Made by a program: the position numbers and the translations under genes. DNA of 64,000 nucleotides from Photobacterium frigidiphilum (GTDB lineage: Bacteria > Pseudomonadota > Gammaproteobacteria > Enterobacterales > Vibrionaceae), in assembly GCF_003025615.1 (NCBI RefSeq), contig NZ_PYMJ01000013.1, positions 62,001 through 126,000 of the forward strand, in the 5' to 3' direction. Of the stretch, positions 54,238 through 63,454 are shown piece by piece (positions within the stretch are counted from its first letter, which is position 1; each line of letters starts with the position of its first letter). Below the pieces are notes generated by a model. The model was not told the DNA's origin. It did not search any database and saw only the letters and a list, made by a program, of their open reading frames with translations.

Positions 54238-57200
54238 TTAGAACTCTTTGTAACTACGATACTTAATACTAAAGAAGATCGTATAGAGCACAGGCACGAT
54301 GAGCAGGGTCAGAATAGTGGCAACACCTAAACCAAACATGATTACCGCAGCCATCGACTCGAAGAAAGCATCTGTAACCAGTGGCAACATACCTAAAATC
54401 GTTGTGATCGCCGCCATACAGACAGGACGTACACGACTTACCGTTGATTCAAATACAGCCTTAAACGGTTCCTTTCCTTCTGAAATATCAAGATTTATCT
54501 GATCAAGTAAGACAATACCATTTTTAAGCAGCATACCAGACAGACTTAGCATCGCAAGCAATGCCATAAAACCAAATGGCGTTCCCATTACCAGCAAACC
54601 CATAGTGATGCCTATCATGGCTAGAGGTACACAGCACCAAATAACCAAAGGCTTTAATATCGAGTTAAACAAGAATACGGTAATAAGGAACATCACCATA
54701 AAACCCATTGGCAATGAAGCAAACAGCGCGGCACTTGCATCACCAGACGATTCATATTCACCTCCCCATTCGAGCTTGTAACCTGGTGGTAGTTTTATAG
54801 CTTCTACCTGAGGGCGAACCTTCTTAAATAACTCGGCTGGTAAGATGTCATACTCAAAATCAGCATCGGCAAATACGGTTAAAGTACGTTTTCGATCGCG
54901 ACGTTGAATAATTTGGTCTTCAAATTTAACATCAAAGCCATTTATTACCTGCTGCATAGGAACATAGACCAATAGTGTCGGACTCCAGATCAGCAGGCTA
55001 TTGATAGACTCAATATTGACCCGTTCCTCATCTGGCAAACGCGCGACGATAGGCAAGAGATTAGTACCTTCACGATACAATCCGGTCTGTAGCCCCGCAA
55101 AGGCATAATTCAGGGTATGATCGACATCTTCCTTATTGATGCCTAAGCGACGAGCCTGAGTTTCATTAAATTTTGGTTCAATGAATTTAGTCCTTTCCCG
55201 CCAATCGTGACGTACGTTCACTGTACCTGGGGTGGCATTAAATATTGCCATCACTTCAGTCGAAATATCACGCAGTACATCAGGATCGGAACCTTGGATC
55301 CTTGCCTCAATTTTAGCGTCTGTTGATGGACCTATCTCTAGTCGCTTAAACTTTAACTGGGCTTGCGGGAACTCAGCCTCGATTTGTTGACGATATGTCG
55401 ACATTACAGAATCAAGCATATCAAAGTCTGATGTCCGTATTGCTATTTGAGCAAAAGCTGCATAACTTTTTTGTGGTTCATAGGTCAGCATAAACCGTTG
55501 AAAACCTTTACCTATGGTGGACGATATAAATTCAACATTATCCAGCTTACTTGCTATTTTCTCCATACCTGCAATGGCTTCACGAGTTTCACGAATATCT
55601 GTTCCCTCCGGCAACCAGACATCTACCAAAAAGATAGGTGTTGTTGAAGGTGGGAAAAAAGACTGCTTCACGTAACCGAAACCCATGATTGAGATGGCAA
55701 AAGCGACCACAACAGCCATTACCGATACCCAACGGAATCGCATACACACATCAAGTAAGGCTTTATAGCCGACAAAGAATGCACCTTTGTATGGATCGCT
55801 TTCTTCTTCACCGCTTTGCGCCACCCCTTCTTTACCAAAAAAGAGTTGAGCAAAAAACGGGGTTAAGGTAATTGCTGTAACCCAAGATAAGGTCAGGGAA
55901 AATAGCAGAACCCAGAACAAAGAGCCGGCAAATTCACCTGTAGAGTCAGGCGAAAGACCGATAGGCGCAAAAGCGGTAATAGCAACAATTGTTGCGCCCA
56001 ACAGCGGCCACATCACCTGACCAACAATGGATTTAGCCGCCTCAAGTGTGGATTGACCACGTTGACGCCCCATCAGGATCCCTTCAACAACCACGATGGC
56101 ATTATCAACCAGCATACCCAAGGCAATAATGAGAGCACCAAGAGATATTCGCTGCAGCTCTATCTCCGCCATTAGCATCAGGATAAATGTGCCTAAACAA
56201 GTCAAAAAGAGAATTAATCCAATCAGGATACCGCTCTTTACTCCCATGAATATCAACAGCACAATAATAACAATCACGACAGCAGCTACTAGGTTCAAAA
56301 TAAAATCACGAACCGAGTTATCAACTTCCACAGGCTGGTTATACATAAACTCCGAAGTCATACCTGCAGGGCGGGCAAAATCAATATCTGCTAATTTATC
56401 ATTAACTGCTTTACCTATCTCGACGACATTAACCCCCTGACTGAAGGAGATACCTATATTGATCGCTTGGCTCTGATCAAAAGTAACAAAGTGATCGGGT
56501 ATTTCCTGAAATCCTCGGTGGATCGTAGCGACATCTTTTAGATAAATGAGCTTATCTTTTGATGTACCAGGAATAATTAGGTCACCTAACTCTTCGACAG
56601 ATTGAAAAGCGCCTGTTGGACGCAAACTTAAGTTTTCACCGGCAATACGAATATTGCCGGAGTCAACGACCATATTCTGGGAGTTAAGCAAATTGGTAAT
56701 AAGGGTTAGATCGATTTGGAACGAAGCCAATTTACTTAACGATATCTCAATAAATACTTGCTCTTGCTGCTGTCCCTCAAGCGTGACTTTACTGACGCCT
56801 GGAACCAACTCCAATTCACGTTTCACATAATCGACATAATCTAACAGATCTTGGTAGCTATAATCATCGCCACGGACCATCATCATGACGCCATACACAT
56901 CACCAAAGTCATCATTAACCAATGGCGTATGAACCCCAGGCGGCAATTGACCTGTCATGTCTCCCACTTTACGTCGCAGCTCATCCCAAATTTGAGGTAA
57001 CTCATCTGGACCATAAGTATTTTTTATGGTCACTGTAATTTGGGACATACCGGGGGTGCTAATGGAGACAATATCATCCACATAAGACAGGGCCTGAATC
57101 GCCTTCTCTATAGGATAAGTGACCTCTTCCTCTACTTCTGTAGCGGTGGCTCCTGGATAAACCGTTACGACAACGGCATCTTTAATGGTAAAAGGTGGGT

Positions 57201-57309
57201 CTTCCAGTTGGCCTAAACCGAAGAATGACATTACACCGCCAATCAACAGGATCAGAGTAAACATCCAACTTATGATGCTGTTCTTAACAAAATAACTTGC
57301 AATATTCAT
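54238..57309 (-). CDS. RND multidrug efflux permease
   Basis: This 1023-residue inner-membrane pump exports drugs or other amphiphiles using the proton gradient. It has the RND layout: N-terminal span, periplasmic loop, central membrane bundle, second loop, C-terminal bundle. The proton-relay helix reads GMLVDNAIVVVEG, so the first aspartate is present and the second position is Asn, as in several non-AcrB RND pumps. The gene overlaps the second adaptor gene by 4 bp. With two adaptors upstream it resembles the TriABC of Pseudomonas and the VexIJK type of vibrios. No outer-membrane channel gene is in the operon. Confidence 0.92.
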   Translation of the reverse strand: MNIASYFVKNSIISWMFTLILLIGGVMSFFGLGQLEDPPFTIKDAVVVTVYPGATATEVEEEVTYPIEKAIQALSYVDDIVSISTPGMSQITVTIKNTYGPDELPQIWDELRRKVGDMTGQLPPGVHTPLVNDDFGDVYGVMMMVRGDDYSYQDLLDYVDYVKRELELVPGVSKVTLEGQQQEQVFIEISLSKLASFQIDLTLITNLLNSQNMVVDSGNIRIAGENLSLRPTGAFQSVEELGDLIIPGTSKDKLIYLKDVATIHRGFQEIPDHFVTFDQSQAINIGISFSQGVNVVEIGKAVNDKLADIDFARPAGMTSEFMYNQPVEVDNSVRDFILNLVAAVVIVIIVLLIFMGVKSGILIGLILFLTCLGTFILMLMAEIELQRISLGALIIALGMLVDNAIVVVEGILMGRQRGQSTLEAAKSIVGQVMWPLLGATIVAITAFAPIGLSPDSTGEFAGSLFWVLLFSLTLSWVTAITLTPFFAQLFFGKEGVAQSGEEESDPYKGAFFVGYKALLDVCMRFRWVSVMAVVVAFAISIMGFGYVKQSFFPPSTTPIFLVDVWLPEGTDIRETREAIAGMEKIASKLDNVEFISSTIGKGFQRFMLTYEPQKSYAAFAQIAIRTSDFDMLDSVMSTYRQQIEAEFPQAQLKFKRLEIGPSTDAKIEARIQGSDPDVLRDISTEVMAIFNATPGTVNVRHDWRERTKFIEPKFNETQARRLGINKEDVDHTLNYAFAGLQTGLYREGTNLLPIVARLPDEERVNIESINSLLIWSPTLLVYVPMQQVINGFDVKFEDQIIQRRDRKRTLTVFADADFEYDILPAELFKKVRPQVEAIKLPPGYKLEWGGEYESSGDASAALFASLPMGFMVMFLITVFLFNSILKPLVIWCCVPLAMIGITMGLLVMGTPFGFMALLAMLSLSGMLLKNGIVLLDQINLDISEGKEPFKAVFESTVSRVRPVCMAAITTILGMLPLVTDAFFESMAAVIMFGLGVATILTLLIVPVLYTIFFSIKYRSYKEF

Positions 57310-58391
57310 CTATTATCCTTTATCTGCTCAACTTTTTGGCCTTCGGTCAAACGTGAAGCTCCATCAGATACGATCACTTCTCCATCCTTCAAACCCGCTG
57401 TGATTTCTATCATATCGCCCGAAAGAATACCTAAACGGACCTCTCGGAGCGTTACTGTCTGACTATCGCTTTGATATACCCAGACATTAGAAATTTGCTT
57501 ATCCAACAACAATCCATCTTGCATCATCACGGTATTCACTGGCACCAGATACCCGCGACTATAGGTATAAGTCATATTCTCTAAGTCAACCTTTACTTTA
57601 GCTTGCATACCTTCAAGCACCTTATGCTCATGATCAAAATCAACCGCCAAAGTGGCGATATAGCTGTGAGTCACAGGATCTTTGATCATGCTCACTTCCA
57701 AAGGTCTACCCTCAAACGTGATATCGGGATAAGCTTCAAAGGTCACATCAAAAAGTTCATCATCTGTTCTATCCTCTTCCCGTACCGCAACAGAAATGAT
57801 CATATCGGGTATTTGTACATCCACTTCGATCAGGTCCATTTTGTGCATACTCAAAACAGAAACACCCGACTGGATATTTTCAAAAGCATCGAGGAATACA
57901 TCACCAACTATGCCGTCAAACGGCGCCCTTAACTCGGTATACTCCAGCGTAAGTTCTGCCATACGGAACTCTGCCTTGGCCACCAAATACTCAGCACGCA
58001 TCTTGTCGTATTCAGCCTGCGACATCAGCTTTTTCTTTAACATTGACTTGCCACGTCGGTACTGGTTATTGGTCTGCTCTTTTTTGGCTCGGCGATCATT
58101 GAGCGCAATTTCGTAGTCACTCTTATCTAAAACCGCTAACAAGTCGCCTTTTTTAACCTGTGTCCCTTTCGAGACAGGGATCTCTGCAATTTTTCCATCT
58201 ACACGAAAAGAGAGCTCCGCCAGATCATGCGCTTTAGCAACACCATTAAAGACTCGTCCTACTTCGTTCTTAAATTCCGGTAATTGAAATACCTCAACAC
58301 GAGCAACTTTTTCTTCATATTCAATTTCATCAACGCACCCCAGCAGAGCTGTACTGCTCAATAAAGTTATCGCTAAAATTTTCATTTTCAT
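57306..58391 (-). CDS. RND efflux adaptor lipoprotein (second)
   Basis: The 361-residue periplasmic adaptor has a lipoprotein signal (LSSTALLGC lipobox, about residue 19), a biotinyl-lipoyl-like segment (FRVDGKIAEIPVSKGTQVKKGDLLAVLD), a coiled-coil hairpin (about 95-150) and beta-barrel domains. It bridges the permease to an outer-membrane channel. It overlaps the permease gene by 4 bp and follows the first adaptor by 2 bp. Use of two different adaptors is unusual for RND operons. Confidence 0.9.
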   Translation of the reverse strand: MKMKILAITLLSSTALLGCVDEIEYEEKVARVEVFQLPEFKNEVGRVFNGVAKAHDLAELSFRVDGKIAEIPVSKGTQVKKGDLLAVLDKSDYEIALNDRRAKKEQTNNQYRRGKSMLKKKLMSQAEYDKMRAEYLVAKAEFRMAELTLEYTELRAPFDGIVGDVFLDAFENIQSGVSVLSMHKMDLIEVDVQIPDMIISVAVREEDRTDDELFDVTFEAYPDITFEGRPLEVSMIKDPVTHSYIATLAVDFDHEHKVLEGMQAKVKVDLENMTYTYSRGYLVPVNTVMMQDGLLLDKQISNVWVYQSDSQTVTLREVRLGILSGDMIEITAGLKDGEVIVSDGASRLTEGQKVEQIKDNR

Positions 58392-58393
58392 GA

Positions 58394-59461
58394 TTACAGC
58401 CCCCTCTCTTTAACCCAAGGCACTGCGGCTTGGCCATCTTGTAATTCAGTTGCACCGGTCGTCACTAGCCAATCACCATCTTGTAAACCGCCCACCAATC
58501 GACCGTCATCAAGCTTTATTGCTACTTTTTCCAATTTGTCGCTTTCAGGTAACCAACGAAAAACAAAATTATTGCCATTATCTTGGATTAAAGCACCCGC
58601 AGGGATTTCAAGTAATTTATCATTGGCAGAACCAGGAATAGTGAGCTTCACCTTTGCATTCATGCCTGAAAGAACGTTCACCTGTTCGGGAGTCGGTAAA
58701 GTGAAAACAACGGTATAGCTTGCTGTTGATGGATCTGCGACTGTGCTCAGTTCTTTAAGGCTAGCTTCAAACCACTGTTCTTTTCCCTCAAAATTAATTT
58801 CAACTTTGAATGCGCTTTCTTCTTGTTTTTGTACTCGTTGCAATGAGCCTATATATTGCTCAGCCAGCTGAAAGCTGACATCGATGAAGGATTCCGTTTG
58901 AATTCCCAACACCTGCTGTTTTTCTCTAACAAACTCAAATTCTTCCGAATAACGAGTTGAGATAGCCCCGTCATAAGGTGCCAGCAACTTAGTATAGTCA
59001 CGATCGTTATTCGCCTTATCTAAAGCTGATTTGGCGGTAGCTAGTTGGCTCTTAGACTTATCAAAATCATTTTTAGATATAAAGCCTTTACCCACCAATT
59101 GCTTAGATCTTTTATAAAGAACTCGCGCTAATTCATATTGTGATTTTGCAACCTGATATGCCTGCTCGTACATAGCAGGGTCTATAGTTGCCAATAGATC
59201 ACCGGCCTTAACTTGAGCCCCAGGTCTAACCAATATTTCGTTAATTTCACCAGCAACGCGAAAAGAAAGTATTGCTTGGTCTGACGCCTGTACCTCCCCT
59301 GGTAATATTCGTTCTTTTTGACCATCACCAATCAGGACCTGTATCATCTTCACTGGCCTAGGGTAATCAGGCTCACTCTCAATCTTTCTTTCATTACCGC
59401 AGGCAGTAAGAAAAGTCAGGCTAGTAATTAGCAAACAAGCCCTGAAGTAATGCAATTTCAT
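58394..59461 (-). CDS. RND efflux adaptor lipoprotein (first)
   Basis: The 355-residue adaptor has a lipobox (LTFLTAC, about residue 21), lipoyl-like sequence SFRVAGEINEILVRPGAQVKAGDLLATID, a helical hairpin (QAYQVAKSQYELARVLYKRSKQL region) and barrel domains. It is the first gene of the three-gene pump operon. The promoter should lie in the 59.46-59.6 kb segment, next to a MITE. The two adaptors are only moderately alike, as in TriA and TriB. Confidence 0.9.
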   Translation of the reverse strand: MKLHYFRACLLITSLTFLTACGNERKIESEPDYPRPVKMIQVLIGDGQKERILPGEVQASDQAILSFRVAGEINEILVRPGAQVKAGDLLATIDPAMYEQAYQVAKSQYELARVLYKRSKQLVGKGFISKNDFDKSKSQLATAKSALDKANNDRDYTKLLAPYDGAISTRYSEEFEFVREKQQVLGIQTESFIDVSFQLAEQYIGSLQRVQKQEESAFKVEINFEGKEQWFEASLKELSTVADPSTASYTVVFTLPTPEQVNVLSGMNAKVKLTIPGSANDKLLEIPAGALIQDNGNNFVFRWLPESDKLEKVAIKLDDGRLVGGLQDGDWLVTTGATELQDGQAAVPWVKERGL

Positions 59462-59589
59462 ACCTAAGGATACCTTTTAGTGATATTTATAATATTTACA
59501 AAAGTATAGTGTAAATATTAATCATAATTAGACTGAATTATATTTATATATGTGTACTTAATTACCCTAATACTCCGCCTTCTTAGCTA

Positions 59590-59705
59590 TACCCAAGTCA
59601 CCTCAAGATGCAGGATTCAGAGTGACCTCAGCGTGTATAAATAAGCGCCTTGCCTAGAGCCCAACCAATTCTCGCTGAAACGAGCATCTTGAGGTGACTT
59701 GGGTA
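59590..59705. mobile_element. 116-bp MITE with 22-bp perfect inverted ends
   Basis: TACCCAAGTCACCTCAAGATGC at the left end, given here in two parts (TACCCAAGTCACC, TCAAGATGC), is the exact reverse complement of the right end at 59684-59705. The interior encodes nothing and is not a terminator. A TA pair flanks both sides and may be the target duplication. It lies upstream of the RND operon and downstream of the HlyD-type gene. Confidence 0.88.
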
Positions 59706-59765
59706 TTCACTTATATAAATAAGTTCATGCGGGTGAGATCATGGCTAAAAAATGATTGGTAATAT

Positions 59766-59806
59766 AAAAAAAAAGCTGTAATCCTTAAGCCTCAAAGGAT
59801 TACAGC
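59766..59806 (-). terminator. Terminator of the HlyD-type adaptor gene
   Basis: On the minus strand GCTGTAATCCTT and AAGGATTACAGC form a perfect 12-bp stem followed by a run of nine T. Confidence 0.95.
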
Positions 59807-59883
59807 GAACTACAGTCAGCATTTATACTGCAGAAAATGGTTAGCGGTTTTAGCTACGGTATTTATACGTTTTTTATCCGCTA

Positions 59884-61107
59884 TTACATTGACCAAATGT
59901 AGAAGATTTGCGATTTCATTCGAATAATAATACCTCGAATAACATCTAAGAATCCAAGAAAGCCAATTGGTTTTTCTGCACTTATCCATGCTAAACCTAC
60001 AGAACCTACTGGAATGTCATAACCTTCTGTTTCATTAAGCTTTAATCGAACAAAGTGGTGTTTATTCGCAACATTAGCACCTGTTACTTGTCGGACATTA
60101 TCGTCTCGTGCCAATAAACTACCCTGCGATTCGCCCGTGGCTTCAATAATACCTTCCACTTCAGCGTTAAATACTTTTCCGGGATAAACAGCAGAAGTAA
60201 ATTCAGCCATCTGCCCTGATTTTACATTACGAATTGCCTGGTGGTTAACTCGCATTAATACGTATTTTTCTTCGGTGTACATCTGAATACGTGGCATAAC
60301 ACCGACATATTGCCCTTCACGCATAATAAAATTCGTCAAATAACCATCAGCGGGAGCATGTACTTTCGTGTTATCTAAATTCCACTGTGCTTGCGCGACA
60401 TTTTCTTGTTCGGTTACAACATCAACCTCATGACTATTTACATTCAGCTGTGATTTTTCAAAATCTAATTTAGCTTTGCTTGCCAATAATATTGATTTAT
60501 CTAACTGAGATACAAGTGTGATTTTCTTGGCTTTCGCCACTTCTACCGCAGTACTTTGTTCATCGATCATGCTTTCAGTAATTGTATGATTAACAACTTT
60601 ATTTTGCTCAATGTAACGATTATACGTTGTCTGTTTCCATCTCAAATCTTCTTCCGCTGCATTAATTTCGTTCTTAGATATTTCAATATCTTTCAATGAT
60701 GCTTGGTATGACGATTCAAAAATACGGACATCTTCTTTAGAAATACTTAATGAAACTTCTGCTGAATTAAGTAATGCCTCTGCTTTATTCTTCGCTATGA
60801 GGTAAGGTTCATCATCAATTTCATATATTAATTGTCCTTCTTTCACCTTTTCATTAGGGCTTACATAAATAGCTTTCACATTGCCTTTAATTTTTGTTGA
60901 ACCAGGACGAAGTTGGATATGGGGTGATTGCACCAGTGAGCCACCAGACAGATCCATCGGGGCAAATGTGATAAGCCCAACCCATACAAACATCAACCAG
61001 CCTGTTCCACCTAAATAGGCAAAACTTTTCGAATACTTATTCCACGGCATACCCACTAAACGAAGTAGGTAAATAAACAAAGCCCAAACAGCTAAACCTT
61101 CAAGCAT
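59884..61107 (-). CDS. HlyD/EmrA-family membrane adaptor (YibH-like)
   Basis: The 407-residue protein has an N-terminal membrane part (two hydrophobic segments within residues 1-50), a lipoyl-like segment (IKGNVKAIYVSPNEKVKEGQLIYEID), a long coiled coil (about 95-225) and a second lipoyl half with VHAPADGYLTNF. It is an adaptor that would span the periplasm to an outer-membrane channel. It overlaps by 8 bp a small membrane gene, as in E. coli yibIH. No ABC or MFS pump gene is adjacent, so its partner is unknown. Confidence 0.83.
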   Translation of the reverse strand: MLEGLAVWALFIYLLRLVGMPWNKYSKSFAYLGGTGWLMFVWVGLITFAPMDLSGGSLVQSPHIQLRPGSTKIKGNVKAIYVSPNEKVKEGQLIYEIDDEPYLIAKNKAEALLNSAEVSLSISKEDVRIFESSYQASLKDIEISKNEINAAEEDLRWKQTTYNRYIEQNKVVNHTITESMIDEQSTAVEVAKAKKITLVSQLDKSILLASKAKLDFEKSQLNVNSHEVDVVTEQENVAQAQWNLDNTKVHAPADGYLTNFIMREGQYVGVMPRIQMYTEEKYVLMRVNHQAIRNVKSGQMAEFTSAVYPGKVFNAEVEGIIEATGESQGSLLARDDNVRQVTGANVANKHHFVRLKLNETEGYDIPVGSVGLAWISAEKPIGFLGFLDVIRGIIIRMKSQIFYIWSM

Positions 61108-61492
61108 GCTCAGTCTCCTTAGGTGTTGTGGTTACAGATGAAGCAGGTGTTGTTTTATGTTCATTTTTATATTCAGAAGATGGAACACGCTCAAGCTCAT
61201 CATCTCCTTTCCAGATATCACGAATTCGACGCAATGCTTGTTCACCATCTACAAAGGCGATAATGACAGCAACTACCCACACCCAATGCCATATAAAGCC
61301 AATCCATGTAAGGGCGGTAATCAGTCCTATTTGATGATGTTCTTTACTTGCTGCTTTATGAATAGGTAATTCATGTATCTTCCAAAAACCGATACCAACG
61401 GCAGCAATAGTGCCGATCAAAACAATCGCGGCAACGACATGCAAAGCGGTATCTACGCCAGTATCAACGAATGGCATACTAAAGAGGCTCAT
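61100..61492 (-). CDS. Small inner membrane protein, YibI/DUF3302-like
   Basis: The 130-residue protein has two or three membrane segments (ALHVVAAIVLIGTIAAVGIGFW and ALTWIGFIWHWVWVVAVIIAFV) and a polar, threonine-rich C-terminal tail. The position before a HlyD-type gene, with overlapping reading frames, matches the E. coli yibI-yibH pair, which is the main reason for the name. The function is unknown. Confidence 0.65.
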   Translation of the reverse strand: MSLFSMPFVDTGVDTALHVVAAIVLIGTIAAVGIGFWKIHELPIHKAASKEHHQIGLITALTWIGFIWHWVWVVAVIIAFVDGEQALRRIRDIWKGDDELERVPSSEYKNEHKTTPASSVTTTPKETEHA

Positions 61493-61675
61493 TTACAATC
61501 TCCAATTTCATGAGAGCAATTATTATTTCGTATTTTTATTTTCGAGTATTGTTATTGATATCACATAAAAAGCACCAATCATGGATAGAATAAATCAATA
61601 ATTACCAGTTATTGATATACTTCATCCTTACGGTGTTATTCAAAAACAGTTTTTGTCATTTCAGCGAGATAAAAT

Positions 61676-62689
61676 ATGATTGATATTCCATTTATCAGAA
61701 CAACTTTTTTACTGCCTCTCATCGCTGGTATTGAAAAACATTTTGGTATTACCTCAAATGATTTAGGCATACCAAAACGTATTATTGATGAACCTATGTC
61801 ATTAATTCCTCTTTCTGAAGTAATGATATGGTTAGAAAAAATCGAACGTAAAACAAACAACCCAGCCTATATGATAGATATTGCCTCGGAATTGAAGTTT
61901 TCTAATATGGGGTATATTGGAGAGTGGTTTTTATCTTGCCCTGATCTCTCTCTCGCCTTTCGTCGTATTAACTATGGAACATCATGCTTACAATCGGGTA
62001 CGACATTCCACGGTGAGCAATCAGGAAAAATGATTAAGTGGTGCTACAACAGCAGTAAAGCTAAAGGTCGCGCTCGCTTACATGACAGCTTGCGGGTCGC
62101 TATTATGTATATGCACGCGCTAAGATATTATATGGGAGAAAAATACTGCCCAATTTCAGTAGAGATAAGTGGCCCACCTTGCGGAAAAGGTAAAGCTGAA
62201 GCTTTCTTTGGTTGTAACATTCAATGGAATGCCCCCGAAACCAAGGTGTGGATCGATATGGCTATTTTAGTTACTGGCAATAAAAAGGAATTTTCGGTTA
62301 CACGCCCAATCATGATGTCTAACTTACAACTTGATGATTTACTAAATATGCCTCAACCACAAGACACCGCAAAAGTAATATTTGAACTGGTCAATTACGC
62401 TCGATATTACGGTCGCCCAAATGTTGACTTTGTTGCCAAGCTCATCGGGTTATCACGTCAACAACTTCAACGTCGTTTACATGAATATGGTTGGAATTTT
62501 ACTGTCATTACGAGTTACGTTCTGTGTAATTTAGCGATTAAATATATGATGGAAGGCATGAAAATAGCCGATATTGCTAAAGAACTCGGATATACCAACA
62601 CCCAGAGTTTTAGTAAGGCTTTTCAAAAATATAGAGGGGTAACCCCCTATGAATACCAACAGAAATTACTCGAACGTAGCCGTCACTAA
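61676..62689 (+). CDS. AraC-family regulator with OruR-type N-terminal domain
   Basis: The 337-residue protein has an N-terminal ligand-binding-like domain of the type seen in OruR/ArgR-like AraC proteins (about 1-200) and a C-terminal AraC double helix-turn-helix (FVAKLIGLSRQQLQRRLHEYGW and KIADIAKELGYTNTQSFSKAFQKYRGVTPYEYQ). It is divergent from the YibI/YibH-like pair and is the likely regulator of those genes. The inducer is unknown. Confidence 0.9.
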   Translation: MIDIPFIRTTFLLPLIAGIEKHFGITSNDLGIPKRIIDEPMSLIPLSEVMIWLEKIERKTNNPAYMIDIASELKFSNMGYIGEWFLSCPDLSLAFRRINYGTSCLQSGTTFHGEQSGKMIKWCYNSSKAKGRARLHDSLRVAIMYMHALRYYMGEKYCPISVEISGPPCGKGKAEAFFGCNIQWNAPETKVWIDMAILVTGNKKEFSVTRPIMMSNLQLDDLLNMPQPQDTAKVIFELVNYARYYGRPNVDFVAKLIGLSRQQLQRRLHEYGWNFTVITSYVLCNLAIKYMMEGMKIADIAKELGYTNTQSFSKAFQKYRGVTPYEYQQKLLERSRH

Positions 62690-62706
62690 AAGCATATATA
62701 CCCAGG

Positions 62707-63219
62707 TTACCGTAAGACTATACTTATGCGCTCTTGTTTTTCACACTGCATCGAAAAGTGATCTTCTGGGGTAATGTGATACCACATATCAAATTGCGCT
62801 TTTTCATCGCCTTTCAATGTTGGCTTAAAGAAAATTCGATAACCTGTAAGATCACGGCGTTGATCGTAATTAAATGGATCAATATTATGTGGATCAGAGA
62901 TGATTTCACGCGTTAATGCTAAGGGCTTTAACACGTAATCATTCCCTTTTAACTCAAAACGATAATCAATAAATAATTTAAATTCTAACTGTGTTTTTTT
63001 CTCTGATTGATAACGTACCCACTCTTCAGACATCACGGTTCCATCATCACGAAAGTCATACATCACCCAACTTTCTTCATTGGGGTCCGTTACTTCAGTA
63101 GGCTCACATTGCCATTTACCCTCAAAATTAAACTGCGATGATGAAGCCATCACTGAAGATGGAATCAACATAAAAGGAAGCAATAACCCCAACGTCGATA
63201 TTTTTTGTTTAAATTGCAT
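62707..63219 (-). CDS. Secreted protein of unknown function
   Basis: The 170-residue product has a signal peptide (cleavage after SSVMA) and a mature domain beginning SSSQFNFEGKWQCEPTEVTDPNEESWVMYDF. The GKWQC start and the alternating beta pattern suggest a small lipocalin-like barrel, but I do not recognise a named family. Two cysteines (in WQCEP and MQCEK) are near the two ends and could form a disulfide. It is convergent with the AraC gene. Confidence 0.7.
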   Translation of the reverse strand: MQFKQKISTLGLLLPFMLIPSSVMASSSQFNFEGKWQCEPTEVTDPNEESWVMYDFRDDGTVMSEEWVRYQSEKKTQLEFKLFIDYRFELKGNDYVLKPLALTREIISDPHNIDPFNYDQRRDLTGYRIFFKPTLKGDEKAQFDMWYHITPEDHFSMQCEKQERISIVLR

Positions 63220-63398
63220 TGTTGATCCTTCCTTAGACCGTTTCCTATGAGTGTTACATAACGGTAAACCTAAGTGTACAGTAAACCATGGATAATTTAA
63301 TAACTCATCAACCCCAACTCATAAACACACGTAACAGTCTGCTATTACTTAAACGATTTCGAAGATGCTGTAGCTTTAACCCTCTTACATAATTTTTT

Positions 63399-63416
63399 CA
63401 TAGATTTTGATCTATG
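63399..63416. promoter_or_regulatory. Dyad CATAGAT-TTTG-ATCTATG before the stress protein gene
   Basis: Two perfect 7-bp arms lie about 40 bp upstream of the start codon. The core has the arm spacing of an FNR site (5-N4-5), but TAGAT/ATCTA differs from TTGAT/ATCAA at one base per arm, so FNR binding is only a possibility. Confidence 0.4.
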
Positions 63417-63454
63417 CTGTACATGTTAATTATTAATTATTCTTGGGAGGCGCT

